This document shows, one piece after another, positions 34,143-56,800 of a stretch of 64,000 nucleotides of DNA. How positions within the stretch are numbered: the stretch's first letter is position 1; every line of letters begins with the position of its first letter. This DNA comes from Henricia sp. BOLD:AAB3569 (lineage: Eukaryota; Echinodermata; Asteroidea; Spinulosida; Echinasteridae), in contig JBBELK010001526.1 of assembly GCA_037783545.1 (NCBI GenBank), positions 24,644 to 88,643 of the forward strand. Reading direction: 5' to 3'. The notes under the pieces are model-generated. The model was not told the origin of the DNA, made no database searches, and saw only the letters and a list, made by a program, of their open reading frames with translations. Both the position numbers and the translations under genes were made by a program.

Positions 34143-37100
34143 ATGCCATATCGGCACACAAGGCGCTACATCGGCAAGATCAAGGGAGTTATCTTTGACT
34201 GGGCTGGGACTCTAATTGATTGTGGAGTCTTTGCCCCTGCTCTGACGTTTGTGGAGATTTTTAAGCGTGAAGGAGTTATTATCAAAGATGAGGAAGCAAG
34301 AGGACCTATGGGCATTCACAAACGAGTGAGTCACCCATATAAACTGGAAATCTATGGGTTCAGAGCTTGTTCAGATTTATCCAGAAAATGTAATTCATTC
34401 TAACCCAACAATCATATAAAATACCTCCCCAAAATACTATCCATGGGAAGAAAACAGGAAATTTAGATGTGGAAGCAAACAGTTTTTGTAATAACTGCAC
34501 TGCTTTATGGAAACGGATAAATTAGCTTACAAAACAATGGTGGCCGGTCTTTTGACGATATCTTTAAAAATATACAGATTGAGAGCGCGGAAGTTTAGAA
34601 TGGTAATGAGAAAAATATGACCAATTATATGGTATCAAAATCTCAACACCCATGGGGATAAATGGGGGTCAAAATGTGATCTGGACACGCTCCTTTAAAT
34701 TGGTTTGCATTTCTCTTGTAGGTGCATATTCAGAAAGTTCTCGAGCTGTCGTCAGTAAGCACACGATGGGTAGAGTCGCATGGTAAACTACCTACAGATG
34801 GCGATGTTGACAGAATGTACCAGAACTTTGTACCGCTGCAAATTGAGGTCCTCAAAAACCACTCGCAGATTATTAAAGGTATAGACCGTATCGAATAGCC
34901 GCCATCTTGTGGGGCACCTTTTGTTCAACAATGGAAGCACAATATGTACAACCATGCATGTCATCAAGGAACAAAAAAAACTGCCTCACGAAATGGCGGC
35001 TATTCGATACGGTCTATAGTTGTGGTTAAAAGACAGATTACTTTTAAAAACAGGAACAACAGCATTACATAACTAAAGAATAATGTTGATAAACTGCTTC
35101 GTAGAAATTTCAGCCACATAGATGCAGTAATACTTCATCAGAATTAACCTTAAAAATCCTTGCGTATATTTTGTGTTGAAAAAGCAACTCCAGTTGGCAG
35201 TTTCTCCCAGGTACCATTTTACACTCTGGGTCTTGGAAGAAAACCTGTGCATCATAGCTCAGCTGGTAGAGCACCTGCCCGGTGTGTCAGAGGTCTTGGG
35301 GAAACATGAAGGAGTACACCACTGTGCCTCATAGCTCAGCTGGTAAAACATCTGCCAGGTGTGTCAGAGGTTTTGGGGAAAACCTGAGGGAGTATACCAC
35401 TGTGCCTCATAGCTCAGCTGGTAGAGCATCTGCCCGGTGTGTCAGAGGTCTTGGAGAAACCTGAGAAAGTATACCACTGTGCCTCATAGCTCAGCTGGTA
35501 GAGCATCTGCCCGGTGTGTCAGAGGTCTTAGAGAAACCCGAGGGAGTCTACCACTGTGCCTCATAGCTCAGCTGGTAGAGCATCTGCCTTGTGTGTCAGA
35601 TGTCGTTGGTTAAACCCGAGGGAGTACACCACTGTGTCTCATAGCTCAGCTGGTAGAGCATCTGCCCGGTGTGTCAGAGGTCTTGGAGAAACCTGAGGGA
35701 GTATACCACTGTGCTTCAGCTCAGCTGGTAGAGCATCTGCCCGGTGTGTCAGAGGTCTTGGAGAAACCTGAGGGAGTACACCACTGTGTCCCATAGCTCA
35801 GCTGGTACAGCATCTGCCCAATGTGTCAGAGGTCTTGGAGAAACCTGAGGGAGTATACCACTGTGCCTCAGCTCAGCTGGTAGAGCATCTGCTTGGTGTG
35901 TCAGAGGCCTTAGGGAAACCTGAGGGAGTCTACCACTGTGCCTTACAGCTCAGCTGGTAGAGCATCTGCCCGGTGTGTCAGAGGTCTTGGGGAAACCTGA
36001 AGGAGTACACCACTGCCTCATAGCTCAGCTGGTAGAGCATCTGCCCGGTGTGTCAGAGGTCTTGGGGAAACATGAAGGAGTACACCACTGTGCCTCATAG
36101 CTCAGCTGGTAGAGCATCTGCCTGGTGTGTCTGAGGTCTTGGAGAAACCTGAGGGAGTATACCACTGTGCGTCATAGTTCAGCTGGTAGAGCATCTGCCC
36201 GGTGTGTCAGAGGTCTTGGGGAAACCTGAGGGAGTATACCACTGTGCTTCAGCTCAGCTGGTAGAGCATCTGCCCGGTGTGTCAGAGGTCTTGGGGGAAA
36301 CCCGAGGGAGTATACCACTGTGCCTCATAGCTCAGCTGGTAGAGTATCTGCCTAGTGTGTCAGAGGTCTTGGGGAAAACCTGAGGTGCCTCATAGTTCAG
36401 CTGGTAGAGTATCTGCCTGGTGTGTCGGAGGTCTTGGCGAAACCTGAGGAAGTATACCACTGTGCTTCACAGCACAGCCCAGTGTGTCAGAGGTCTTGGA
36501 GAAACCCGAGGGAGTATACCACTGTGTATCAAAGCTCAGCTGGTAGAGCATCTGCCCGGTGTGTCAGATGTCTTGGAGTAATCCTGAGGGAGTATACCAC
36601 TGTGCTTCATAGCTTAGCTGGTAGAGCATCTGCCCAGCGAGTTAGAGGTCTCGGGTTCAAATCCCAATAAGACCCTTATGATTTTCTCTAATCCCACATT
36701 TGGTCATATTTTAATGAGGCTGGATCCGCATTATTTCAATTTCTTTTAGGGGTTGTGGACACCATTGGTATTTTGCGAGACAAGTACAAGTTAAAAATTG
36801 GATCCTGCACTGGATTTCCGTCCCAAATCATGGCCGAACTTGGTCCAGTCTCGGAGAGTAATGGTTTCAAGCCAGACTACATCGCGACTTCCGATATGGT
36901 CCCCCAGGCCAGGCCCTGCCCTCACATGGTGTGGCTGAATGCGATCAAGTTGAATTTGCACCCAATAGAGGCCATTGTTAAGGTATAGAACATATTCACG
37001 TGTTCAAATGGTTAAATCATGTCCCCTGAATCGTTTCTATAGAATGCATATGGTTGATTGGAAAGGCGCCAGTTATGTTTGTGTTCCAAACCCATAGAGT

Positions 37101-39672
37101 TGTATAAGCCCTTACGGCTTATACAACTCTATGTCCAACCATCACTCCGACGACTATGACCCCGTTCTCACTAGAGAAATTGCTTCGTTCGACGATGATT
37201 CGACGAAGAGATTTACTGATGCCGTGAACGCACGCCTCTTCATTCGACGATGATTAGAATCGCTTCATTCGACGAAGAGATCGCTTTATTCGACGAAGCA
37301 AATTTGTAATGTAAATGGCTCCCTTCGTTCGACGAAGCGATTTGGCGGGCCTGTTGCACAAGCACATTGTGCGTGAGCACTTAGCAAGAGTCTTTTTGAC
37401 GCGCCGCTGGAAAACCACACAGCGCGTCTATACGCTTGATGCGCAACGCACATGTCCGATCTCCTACAGCTTCATTCGATTTTCGTTAGCGGTCGCTCTT
37501 CGTTTGATCTTTGTTAAGTCATATATGAAGGCACACTTCATTAACTAACGATGATTAACTAATCTTCGTCGAACGAAGCGATTTCTCTAGTGAGAATGGG
37601 GTCAACGATTGGAACAGCAGTTTGGAGTCTATAGAACCGATTCAGAAGGCCTGATTTAACCATTTTAATGCATGAAAACCCATTTCACATAAAGCCGCCC
37701 TCAGGCCGACCTGCGATTCTCTTGCACCGTGGCAGAACACTCAGCATTAAGTAACACTCGGGTCACAAACCAGAACCAATTGTGCGAGTATCGCTTACAG
37801 GCAGGGGCTGGTCAATGCGCGCGCGGGGCTAAATTCATGCCACGAAATACGCAGCTCCATAGCAAAGGCATGGAGCCGAGTATTTCGTGGCACAAATTTT
37901 GTCTCGTGCGCGCTTTGACGAGCCTGTGCCTTTAACAAGCGGAAACTGGACACAAACAAACAAATTGCAACTAGGCTCATTTCACGCTAAAGAAAACTGG
38001 ATGCGCGCATGACGCACGCAGCTTTTTTCTTTCATGAAACTTGGCTGTGACAATCGCTATCACATGGTAAAAATTCAACATGTTTTACTCTCTCAATTGT
38101 TGATTCTTTTCAGCGCCGCCTGATGTTGATTGTCAAAATGCTGTTGGAGCTACAAGCAGGTCTCAAAACAATCGCCACCTAATTTGATGCCGACGGGCGT
38201 AGCTCAGGTGCAGCTAGGTCATAAAAAGACAGTCACAGGCTGTTCTGTGCCGTCACCTGAGGGCGGCTTATTGGGTCGGATGGGAGTCGAACCAGAGACA
38301 AAGAGGCAGAAATGCTGTGGTGTACATTATATCAAGGACGAAAGAGGAGGCTTTTATCTATTTTCTGAACAGGTTCAGCTAAGCACCCGTGCGTAATTTT
38401 CTGTCTTTGTAGGTGGATGACACTATAGATGGGATTCGCGAAGGACTAGCAGCCGGCTGCTGGACAGTAGGAGTTGCAAAAACTGTAAGTTTGCAAAAAC
38501 TTCACGAAGTTTGGATAAGAATTTTTGGACATGGCTGAAATTTTGGCAGGGTTAGAATGAGTCTCCCTTTGCCCGAGTCCCAAGTCAAGTCAAATCAAAC
38601 TGCCATCGAGTCCCAAGTCAGGTCAAGTCAAACTGCCTGCGAGTCCAAAGTCAAGTCAAACTGCATTCAAGACCCAAGTCAAGTCAAGTGACTTAAGTCA
38701 AGTCAAACTGCCTCTGAGTCCAAAGTCAAGCCAAACTGCCTTCAACTGTTAAGTCAAGTCAAATGAGTCTAAATGCTGGGACTTGCAGCCATGTATGGTA
38801 TTTTTGTTGTTCTGGCCAGGCATGTTCCATGATTAAACAGAGCTTGGCTTTTAATTTCTGGGGTTGCTGAAATACAATTCTCTCCTCAAAATGGGAAAAC
38901 AATTATATAATATTGGATGGCTTTGAGGGTGATATGAGAATATACCGCACGAGTCATGAAAATACCGAACGAGCCGAATGCGAGTTCGGTATTTTTATAA
39001 AATGAAGCTTTGTTTTCAAAGATTTCCGCGAGTTTTTTGTCTGTTTGGTGTCAAAAACTTCAGTTTACAATTGCATGTGCTTTTGTTAATGTTGTACAGT
39101 ATTTTTTGTTACTGTACTCTTGCGTGCGTAGCACACACGCGCAATTCATTCACTCGATGCACGACGCGTGTGCTTGGGTGCGCCCAGCGTGGACGCATCA
39201 GATTGGGGCTCTGTGCAGCACAGTATCAGAAATGCACGGTATCCGCAAAAGCTTCATTTTATATAATAATATATTATATTGTATTGCAAAAAATGTTCAA
39301 TGCCATTTATGGCAGGCTCGAGTAAAAAAAAAATGATAAAGTCAAATCAATTGTGTCAATGACTCAAATCCAAGTCAGATCATTTGAGATTTGAGTCTCA
39401 AGTCAACTGAGCATGTCTTCAGCATGTCTTCAAGTAAAAAAGGAGCTTAAATTTAATACTAGTGGACGGTTAATCTTTTTCAGGGCAACTATATGGCTTC
39501 AAGTGAGAAACAACTAGCTGAAATGGACAAGGTCGACTACGAATGTCGCTTGCAACATGCGTATGACATCCTCGCGGAATGCGGCTCGCATTACGTCATT
39601 GATAGCGTAAACGATTTCCCCGCCGTCGTCGATGATTTAAATTGCAGAATGGCATCGGGGGACAGACCGTAA
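34143..39672 (+). CDS. Phosphonoacetaldehyde hydrolase-like HAD-family protein
   Basis: Bacterial PhnX (phosphonatase) cleaves the C-P bond of phosphonoacetaldehyde to acetaldehyde and phosphate, in 2-aminoethylphosphonate breakdown. Five coding exons: 34143-34325, 34722-34878, 36750-36982, 38413-38484, 39484-39672; 277 residues, the usual PhnX length. Visible motifs: HAD motif 1 as [11 protein letters not shown] with nucleophile Asp19 and the PhnX-type DWAGT rather than DxD; the cap segment GPMGIHKR with a candidate Schiff-base Lys60; motif 2 IGSCTGFP (residues 130-137); the ARPCPHMVW block, matching GRPxPWM of bacteria; motif 4 VDDT (192-195) and the [11 protein letters not shown] block. 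The ATG follows an acceptor by four bases, so a non-coding exon is expected upstream. Intron 2 begins inside a MITE and holds a tRNA-like array. Substrate in animals is inferred from family only. Confidence 0.92.
34365..34710. mobile_element. TTTAAAGGAG-family element in intron 1
   Basis: Shares ACTATCCATGGGAAGAAAAC and ATCTGGACACGCTCCTTTAA with the complete copy at 45748-46104. It ends about ten bases before the exon 2 polypyrimidine tract. Confidence 0.65.
34882..35016. mobile_element. TAGACCGT-family MITE inserted in a splice donor
   Basis: Ends TAGACCGTATCGAATAGCCG and its complement, flanked by TA at 34880-34881 and 35017-35018. Donor GT is 34879-34880, so the TA target is donor positions +2 and +3. 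Confidence 0.85.
35240..36705 (+). repeat. tRNA-like tandem array, about 19 units, in intron 2
   Basis: Units of about 76 bp have CATAGCTCAGCTGGTAGAGC and GTGTCAGAGGTCTTGG. Only the last unit (36605-36700) keeps GGTTCAAATCCCAATAAG and the tail TTTCTCTAATCCCA. It lies about 45 bases before exon 3 of the phosphonoacetaldehyde-hydrolase-like gene. Confidence 0.85.
37093..37133. repeat. Perfect 18-bp-stem hairpin
   Basis: CATAGAGTTGTATAAGCC and GGCTTATACAACTCTATG are exact complements with a five-base loop. Confidence 0.8.
37158..37604. mobile_element. TTCGACGAAG-rich long-TIR element (copy 2)
   Basis: Begins TGACCCCGTTCTCACTAGAG and ends CTCTAGTGAGAATGGGGTCA; inner ends carry TTCGTTCGACGA palindromes. 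About 445 bp, no coding frame. Confidence 0.75.
37795..37940. repeat. Hairpin MITE, CTCGTCAAAGCG family (copy 3)
   Basis: Arms TTACAGGCAGGGGCTGGTCA and TTGACGAGCCTGTGCCTTTA with an inner palindrome around CCATAGCAAAGGCATGG. Confidence 0.65.
38560..38770. repeat. CAAGTCAAGTCAAACTGCC minisatellite
   Basis: Irregular repeats of CCAAGTCAAGTCAAACTGCC; a second patch lies at 39335-39410. Both are in intron 4 of the phosphonoacetaldehyde-hydrolase-like gene. Confidence 0.65.
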
Positions 39673-39746
39673 TTGACAAATGTTTGTCAATTGTAAAAAT
39701 TGTTTTGGCAATGATGTAAAAAATTCCTAGTTTTTGACAAGTTTCA

Positions 39747-39752
39747 AATAAA
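39747..39752 (+). promoter_or_regulatory. Poly(A) signal of the phosphonoacetaldehyde-hydrolase-like gene
   Basis: AATAAA lies 75 bases after the TAA stop. Confidence 0.6.
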
Positions 39753-40139
39753 ACGTGCGCCATTTTAAATTTTTTCAGTGACAAATAATTTGAAATGGTT
39801 TGAAAAGTATTCACGGAGTTGAGAAAAAGGTGAAAATGTAAAAATCATTATTTGGTAAATATAAAATTTGGCGAGTCGGCCCTGATCTATATCCACCTGA
39901 AGTTTGCGGCTTTTTGCGCGAAGGCATAATACTCCAGTATCATTTCTATTCAAGATAATATTTGTATAAAAAGAGTATAAAATAATTATATATATCTTTT
40001 GCAGCTTTGTCATATTTTAATCTCATATCAGTATTTTTGTTTGAATGTAATATTTTTGATATTAGTTGCTTTATTATAATGCAAAGCATTAACAAAAAAA
40101 CTGCAATTTGTGTAAACCCTTTGCTAGTTTTTTTTTGCC

Positions 40140-40405
40140 AGAAATGAATACAGTTAAACCGTAATAAGTGCACAAAGGGCACAAAACTCTGCTTAGCACA
40201 ATATATAAAGCTGCTTAGCACAATATATTTGCTTTTCAAAAATGGGTTACCAGTCAAAATTTTATGTCAACTTGTGTTCTTAGCAACAGTAGCAGAATAC
40301 CGGTCAATCGTAACACACGTTACATACAATTTTGGCTGGTAACCCATTTTTGCAAAGCAAATGAATTTTGGGTTGAGCTAAACAGCTTGATGGAATTGGC
40401 CCATG
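40140..40405. mobile_element. TIR element of the 'ATGGAATTGGCCC' type
   Basis: Contains CTGCTTAGCACAATATAT, TTTTGCAAAGCAAATGAATT and GAGCTAAACAGCTTGATGG, like 16474-16695, 41326-41600 and 47163-47411. Confidence 0.45.
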
Positions 40406-40623
40406 GTAGGTTTTAAGTAGTTCCTGTCATTTTTAGACTTATTTCAAGTTCAACTTAGTGAACAGTTACAATCCTAGTATTTGCCATTGGTATTTCATCA
40501 TACACTGAGGTCACGCATTGCCTGGACCTTTGTCTAAACAATAACAGTTTTAATGCCAAACATAACAGCCTTTTTTCTTTTGATGGGAAAAAAAAAATGT
40601 GTGGCTGTAATGTTTGGACACTG

Positions 40624-41702
40624 GGCTATAGACCGTATCGGATAGCTGCCATCTTGTAGGGCAACAATTCTCATTTAAAGGAGCTTGACTAGATTTTATT
40701 CTAACCTAACTATCATATAAAAACCTCCACATCGACAGCAACTGATTAGTTGCGCAACTAGGGGCAACTGAGAATGTCCAGTTTTTAGAGCACGCACATC
40801 GACTCGGCAAAGCCTAGAGTACACTGACCTTGCATCTGGAAGCAACTGTTGCTTGCAGTTGCTGTCGATGTGCGCGCACGTATTCAGACACACACGTGCA
40901 ACTGACAGCAACTAGTTGCAACTATGCGTATATCGACACAACTAGTTGCCAGAAAGTAGAATGTGGGAACTGGGATTTTTCCAGTCGCCAGTACAGTAAA
41001 CTCTCATTATAGCGCTTTCCAGGGGACCGAAATAATTTGAGCTTTATATCCAGCGAGTGCTATAACCAGTGCATACACAATGCAGAGAATAACGGCTGGG
41101 ACTTTTAAAAAGGAGCTTTATATCGAGAAGAGCTTTATATCAGGGGGTGTTATAATGGAGTTTACTGTAGTTCACTAAACTTCGGTGGATTTTTTACGAT
41201 ATCCCTAGAAATATACAGATTGAGGGCACGAAATTTCAGAATGGTAACGAGAAAAATATGACAAATGATATGGCATCAAAATCTCAAAACCCACGGGAAA
41301 AACAGGAGGGTCAAAATTTTGATCAGGGCCCAATTTCATAGAGCTGCTTAAACGCTAGCTGAAAACGTGTGCTTACTGTAGCAGAAAAGTTGTGCTAACG
41401 TTAAGGCTATTTCACGGCCGCGGCGTGCTTAAGCATGCACGTACTTGAAAACCACCATTGTTGCGTCACTATCTTAAGCAAAATTTGGCTCTGCGGTAAA
41501 GGCACGTTTTTAGTTGCTTACCGTTAACGATGTCTATGAAATAGCCTGACGCTCGGTTAACGGAAAATGGGCTGTTAAACAGCTCTATGAAATTGGGCCC
41601 TAGTCACGCTCCTTTAAATTGGTTGACAATGTCAGCACAAAGTTGTCCTCAAGGAGGAAAGAAACTGTCCTACAAGATGGCAGCTATTCGATACGGTCTA
41701 TT
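40624..41702. mobile_element. Four-layer nest of MITEs
   Basis: Outer TAGACCGT-family MITE ends at about 40626 and 41702. Inside is a TTTAAAGGAG-family element (about 40675-40725 and 41170-41630), itself split by a GTTGC-rich element (40725-40990), a CAGTAAACTC element flanked by TA (40994-41168) and a GGGCCCAATTTCATAGAGCT TIR element (41326-41600). Confidence 0.65.
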
Positions 41703-41749
41703 GGAGATAACCTCGTATGACATCACATTTCTATAACGAATTCAATGAC

Positions 41750-52393
<10,644 letters not shown>

Positions 52394-52526
52394 GTTGATT
52401 TATATTCGCTTTTTTTGGAGAAATTACAAAGACGTGAGTTAGGATCGAAGAATGATTTGCAAAATTGAGTTACCTAAATACTGCCCTCAATAGTTCGTAA
52501 CTTCTCGCGGCTTGCGCAGTCAATTC

Positions 52527-53162
52527 TAGACTGGTTTCCGCTCCACATATTCCCATACAACAACTGAATTAGACTGGTTCCCGTCCACATATTCCACACA
52601 GGAGAATATAAGGTCAGGTAAAGGGCGCTTCATCTTGATCTGTAATTGGTCGTCTTTGCGCATGCGCATTGTGTTTTTTATATTAAAAAATTGGCCAAGC
52701 CCTTTGCTTTAGGCAATGTACTTTATTTACATAATTGCATATGTTCGACACGCACGGCCAAGTTACAAATGTCAATGCAAAATCTGCGCACTTACTAAAC
52801 AAAATAAAATAATACTAACCACGTGACGGGCAGAATTCTGCCCGTCATGGCTGCCCTTTACCGATCCCTATATTTTCGCAATAAGCGAACCAATCTATAG
52901 GGATCGGGAACCAATCTACAACTGAATATGCCGAGGGCCGGCTGCCATCGTGTTTAAAATAGCACTAGGCATTATAAAATTTACGTCTGCATTGATTTTT
53001 TAGGAGCGCATAACCGTTAATTTTTAAAGAGCGCTGCGCGCTATACGGCACGAGTGTATAACAATTTAAAATGTGTTATTCCATATTTGGCCAATATAAA
53101 TTTAATATATTAGCATCAAAAATCAAATTCAAACCTCGTCATAAATAAACACGCGGCGGCAC
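52527..53162. mobile_element. TAGACTGG-ended element split by a 349-bp relative
   Basis: Starts TAGACTGGTTTCCGCTCC, 134 bases upstream of the PSMC2 ATG. Apart from the insertion at 52570-52918 it matches 10028-10900 minus that copy's own insertions. Confidence 0.65.
52570..52918 (-). mobile_element. Complete 349-bp non-autonomous element with 9-bp target-site duplication
   Basis: Ends TAGACTGGTTCCCG and CGGGAACCAATCTA; CAACTGAAT flanks it at 52561-52569 and 52919-52927. The 10.55 kb copy shows the empty site. It is the reverse-oriented sibling of 9635-9967. Confidence 0.85.
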
Positions 53163-53545
53163 TCGCATCAACTCAAATTTTCGAAACAATAGTGAGGTTT
53201 CGGTGTGCACGGTTAGTGATTACGACTACGATTAGCCAAACCTCAAAATCGTTACCTTTCGCTGTCCGTTTTTCACTAAGGTGTAGAGGCGTTGCTATCA
53301 GTGTAAACAACAAAACAACACTTGGGATATTTGTGTAAACGCCACAAGTACGCACAAATCGATGACGTAAAATTCACTAATAGTCGTCGTTTTGCCTAAC
53401 CGTATGCGACCGAAACCTCCCTACCCGACGATTAACGATAACGTCCGGACGTGCATTCCGGTAACCGACTTCGGGAACCTTCGGAAAAAGGAGGAATTCC
53501 TCCTTTTTCAATATGGCGGACTAACATGCTGTACACTGGCGGTAT
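53163..53545. repeat. Direct repeat, left copy
   Basis: Shares CACAAATCGATGACGTAAAA, CTAACCGTATGCGACC, GATTAACGATAACGTCCGGA and AATATGGCGGACTAACATG with 61515-61785. Together they bracket the Helitron-like array. Confidence 0.75.
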
Positions 53546-53630
53546 ATATTATATACACTGGATTAAAGGAACACGTTGCCTTCAGATTTCACGAAATCTC
53601 ACGTTTGAGGGTGTTCCTTATACTTATTAG

Positions 53631-53800
53631 GTGATCGGGCTCAACCCGATCACCTATTGATATTGTACGATTTCCTTGTCTTTTTTAGGTGATCGGAACT
53701 CATTCCGATCACCTATTACTATTGTACGATTTCTTTGTCTTTTTAGGTGATCGGAACTAATTCCGATCACCTATTACTATTGTACGATTTCTTTGTCTTT
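53631..53800. repeat. Three tandem 57-bp hairpin units (GGTGATCGG)
   Basis: Each unit has GGTGATCGG, a five- to seven-base loop and CCGATCACC, then TATTGTACGATTT. The arm sequence recurs inverted at the right end of each downstream unit. Confidence 0.75.
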
Positions 53801-56800
53801 TTTTTTTTTTTTTCTTTTTCCCTTTTCTTTTTCCACTCAAACGTTTCCAGAGCTTTTCTTCAAAACGGTTCAAGCAATCAACTTGAAACTTTGTAGGAAC
53901 ATCAACCCCAATGTGAAGGTGTGCATACAAGTGTGACGTCATTGTGACGTCATCGGGTGTCAAATTACAACCCAAAAAAGACTAAAATATGCATGTTTTA
54001 AAATGCTTCCGTCTGGAAAACCACGTGACCCATGATTTTCGTATTAACCAGGCTTATAGATAAGATCATGGCCTACAATTTTCTTTGTGTGGGCATTTTC
54101 ATCTGACCCTTCCTTCTGGGGTCAATCTGAGGTCAAAGTTCAACGAAAACGAAAATCTTAATTTTTGCACTTATTGAGCAACAATGCCCATCAAACCAAG
54201 CTGAATCTTTAAGTAACTAAGTACAGGCATAGGTCCTATGGCAGACTTTCACCAGCGTGTATAATATTATGATGGCATCAAGCGTGACGTCATCGTGACG
54301 TCATCAAGTATCAAATTACACCCCCCAAAAAACCAAAATATGCTTATTTTAAAATGCTTCCGTGTTGAAAACCACGTGACCCAGGATCTTCGTATTTTGG
54401 CAGGTTTATAGATGACATTCTGTGCTACAATTTTCTTTGTGTGGGCATTTTCATCTGACCCTTCCTTCTGGGGTCAATTGGAGGTCAAAGTTCAACGAAA
54501 CTGAGAATCTCAGTTTTTACACTTACCAGCAACAATGCCCATCAAACCAAGCTGAATCGTTAGTAAATTAGATACAGACATAGGCCCAACGGCAGACTTT
54601 CATCAGAATGTATAGTATCATGATGGCATCAAGTGTGACGTAATCATGACGTCATCAGGTGTCAAATTACACAAATTCAAAGGTTATTATTTCCAAAATT
54701 CATATCTCAAGAACCGTAATAGATACTTGAACAATTCTTTCACAACATAATAAGTCTAAATGAACTGTACAAATCATACAATGTCATGACCCCTGTGTGA
54801 CGCCTACTTCCGGTCCAAACCGGAAGTTGTTCGAAAATGTGCATTTTTTTAAGCGTTTTGAATGCAAATAGATTCAAAGTGGTAGTGAATTTGACCATAT
54901 TTCTACGGAACGAAATGTTTCCACACATGTGGACTTTTGGACTATATCATTGATGACGTCATCACATGGACGGTAGTTATGTAATGTGGTGTCAAAATAC
55001 GCAAATTTGGAGCTGAATTGTTTAAAAATGCTGTATCTTGAGAACTACAGCAGATATTTGCATGATTCTTTCGCCACATTTAAGAACTTGATGTTTATCA
55101 AATTGTTGAACAATTTGTGCACAACATTGTGACGTCATGATATCGTCACAGGTGTCAAATTACAAAAATTAAATGGTTATTATTTCAAAAATTCATATCT
55201 CAAAAATCGTAATAGAAACTTGAACAATTCTTTCACAGCATGATAGGTCGCAATGAACTGAACAAATCATACAATGGCATGACCCCTGTGTGACCCAAAC
55301 CTCCGGTCCAAACCGGAAGAGGTTCGAAAATGTACACTTTTTTAGCACTTTGAATGCAAATAGAGCCAAAGTGGTAGGGAATTTGACCATAGTTCTACGG
55401 AACGAAATGTTCCCTCACATGTGGACTTTATGACTACATATATACCACTGATGACGTCATCACGTGCACGGTGGTTACGTAATGTGGAGTAATTATTTGT
55501 TGGGTCCCTTGATAATTAAGCTAACTCAGTCGTTTGAGGGCGCTATGCCAAGCCTCCACTAATCTGACGATTTGCGCCCATATATGGTGCTCGACTTCTA
55601 ATAATAGAACTTGTATCTAGGCGGCCTGTCTCGGGTCAGAGGTCATAATGTCTGGGCCACACGGCCAATGGTACGTGCGCGAGTAGTGGATAAGTCAGAC
55701 AGACGAGACATAATAAGCAGGGCTTGATTTACAACCGAGAAAATTGGACTTTTGAAGATGTAAAACTGCTAGTTTCCGTGGCATCATCGCCAGGAAAGTT
55801 GAATAAACACTAGATAGCACAAGGACATTTACTTTTGGTGACTTAATAGCTGTTGTATCTTGGGTGTAATTATGTACGGCTAGCCTTAGTCGGCGGAACA
55901 GAGTAAATATGTCTTCTCCCTGAAAACTGTGAATGTGACATGCTGGAAATCGTTGCTGTGTTGGAAATAAAATGGACATGGTGGACCGCAACTCAAGTTG
56001 ACTGGAGCGTTAGTTTATTCTAGATGCAATTGAACCCCAACTCCCCACACGGCGATATACTACAGTAATAGGATCTCAAATGACAAAATCTTTAGAACTG
56101 TAATAGATATTGAAAAGATTCTTTCACCACATATAGGCCTAGGCCTATATGTCAAAACTTGTTCTTCAGTAGATACTTGAACAATCTGTGCACACAATAG
56201 TAACGTTATGATGAGATTGACAATTATGACGTCATCAGATACACAATTTTAGCGTTGAATAGTCAGAGTCATGTCTTGAGAATTCCAATACTTTTTCAAC
56301 ATCAAACAACTCAAGTTTTCAAACAATCTCAAAACTGTGTCGTCATCATCATTTCAATGTTTATGTCACCCGATCACCTTGCGTTTGTAAAAAACACAAA
56401 CGCGAAGCTCTAGTTTTTTTTTTCTTTTTCTTTTTCTTCTTTTTCCACTCAAACGTTTCCAGAGCTTTTCTTCAAAACTGTTCAAGCTATCAACTTGAAA
56501 CTTTGTAGGAACATCAATCCCAATGTGAAGGTGTGCATACAAGTGTGACGTCATTGTGACGTCATCGGGTATCAAATTACAACCCAAAAATGACTAAAAT
56601 ATGCATGTTTTAAAATGCTTCCGTCTGGAAAACCACGTGACCCATGATTTTCGTCTTTGGCAGGCTTATGGATTAGATCATGGCCTACGATTTTCTTCGT
56701 GTGGGCATTTTCATCTGACCCTTCCTTCTGGGGTCAATTTGAGGTCAAAGTTCAACGAAAACGAAAATCTCAATTTTTGCACTTATTGAGCAACAATGCC

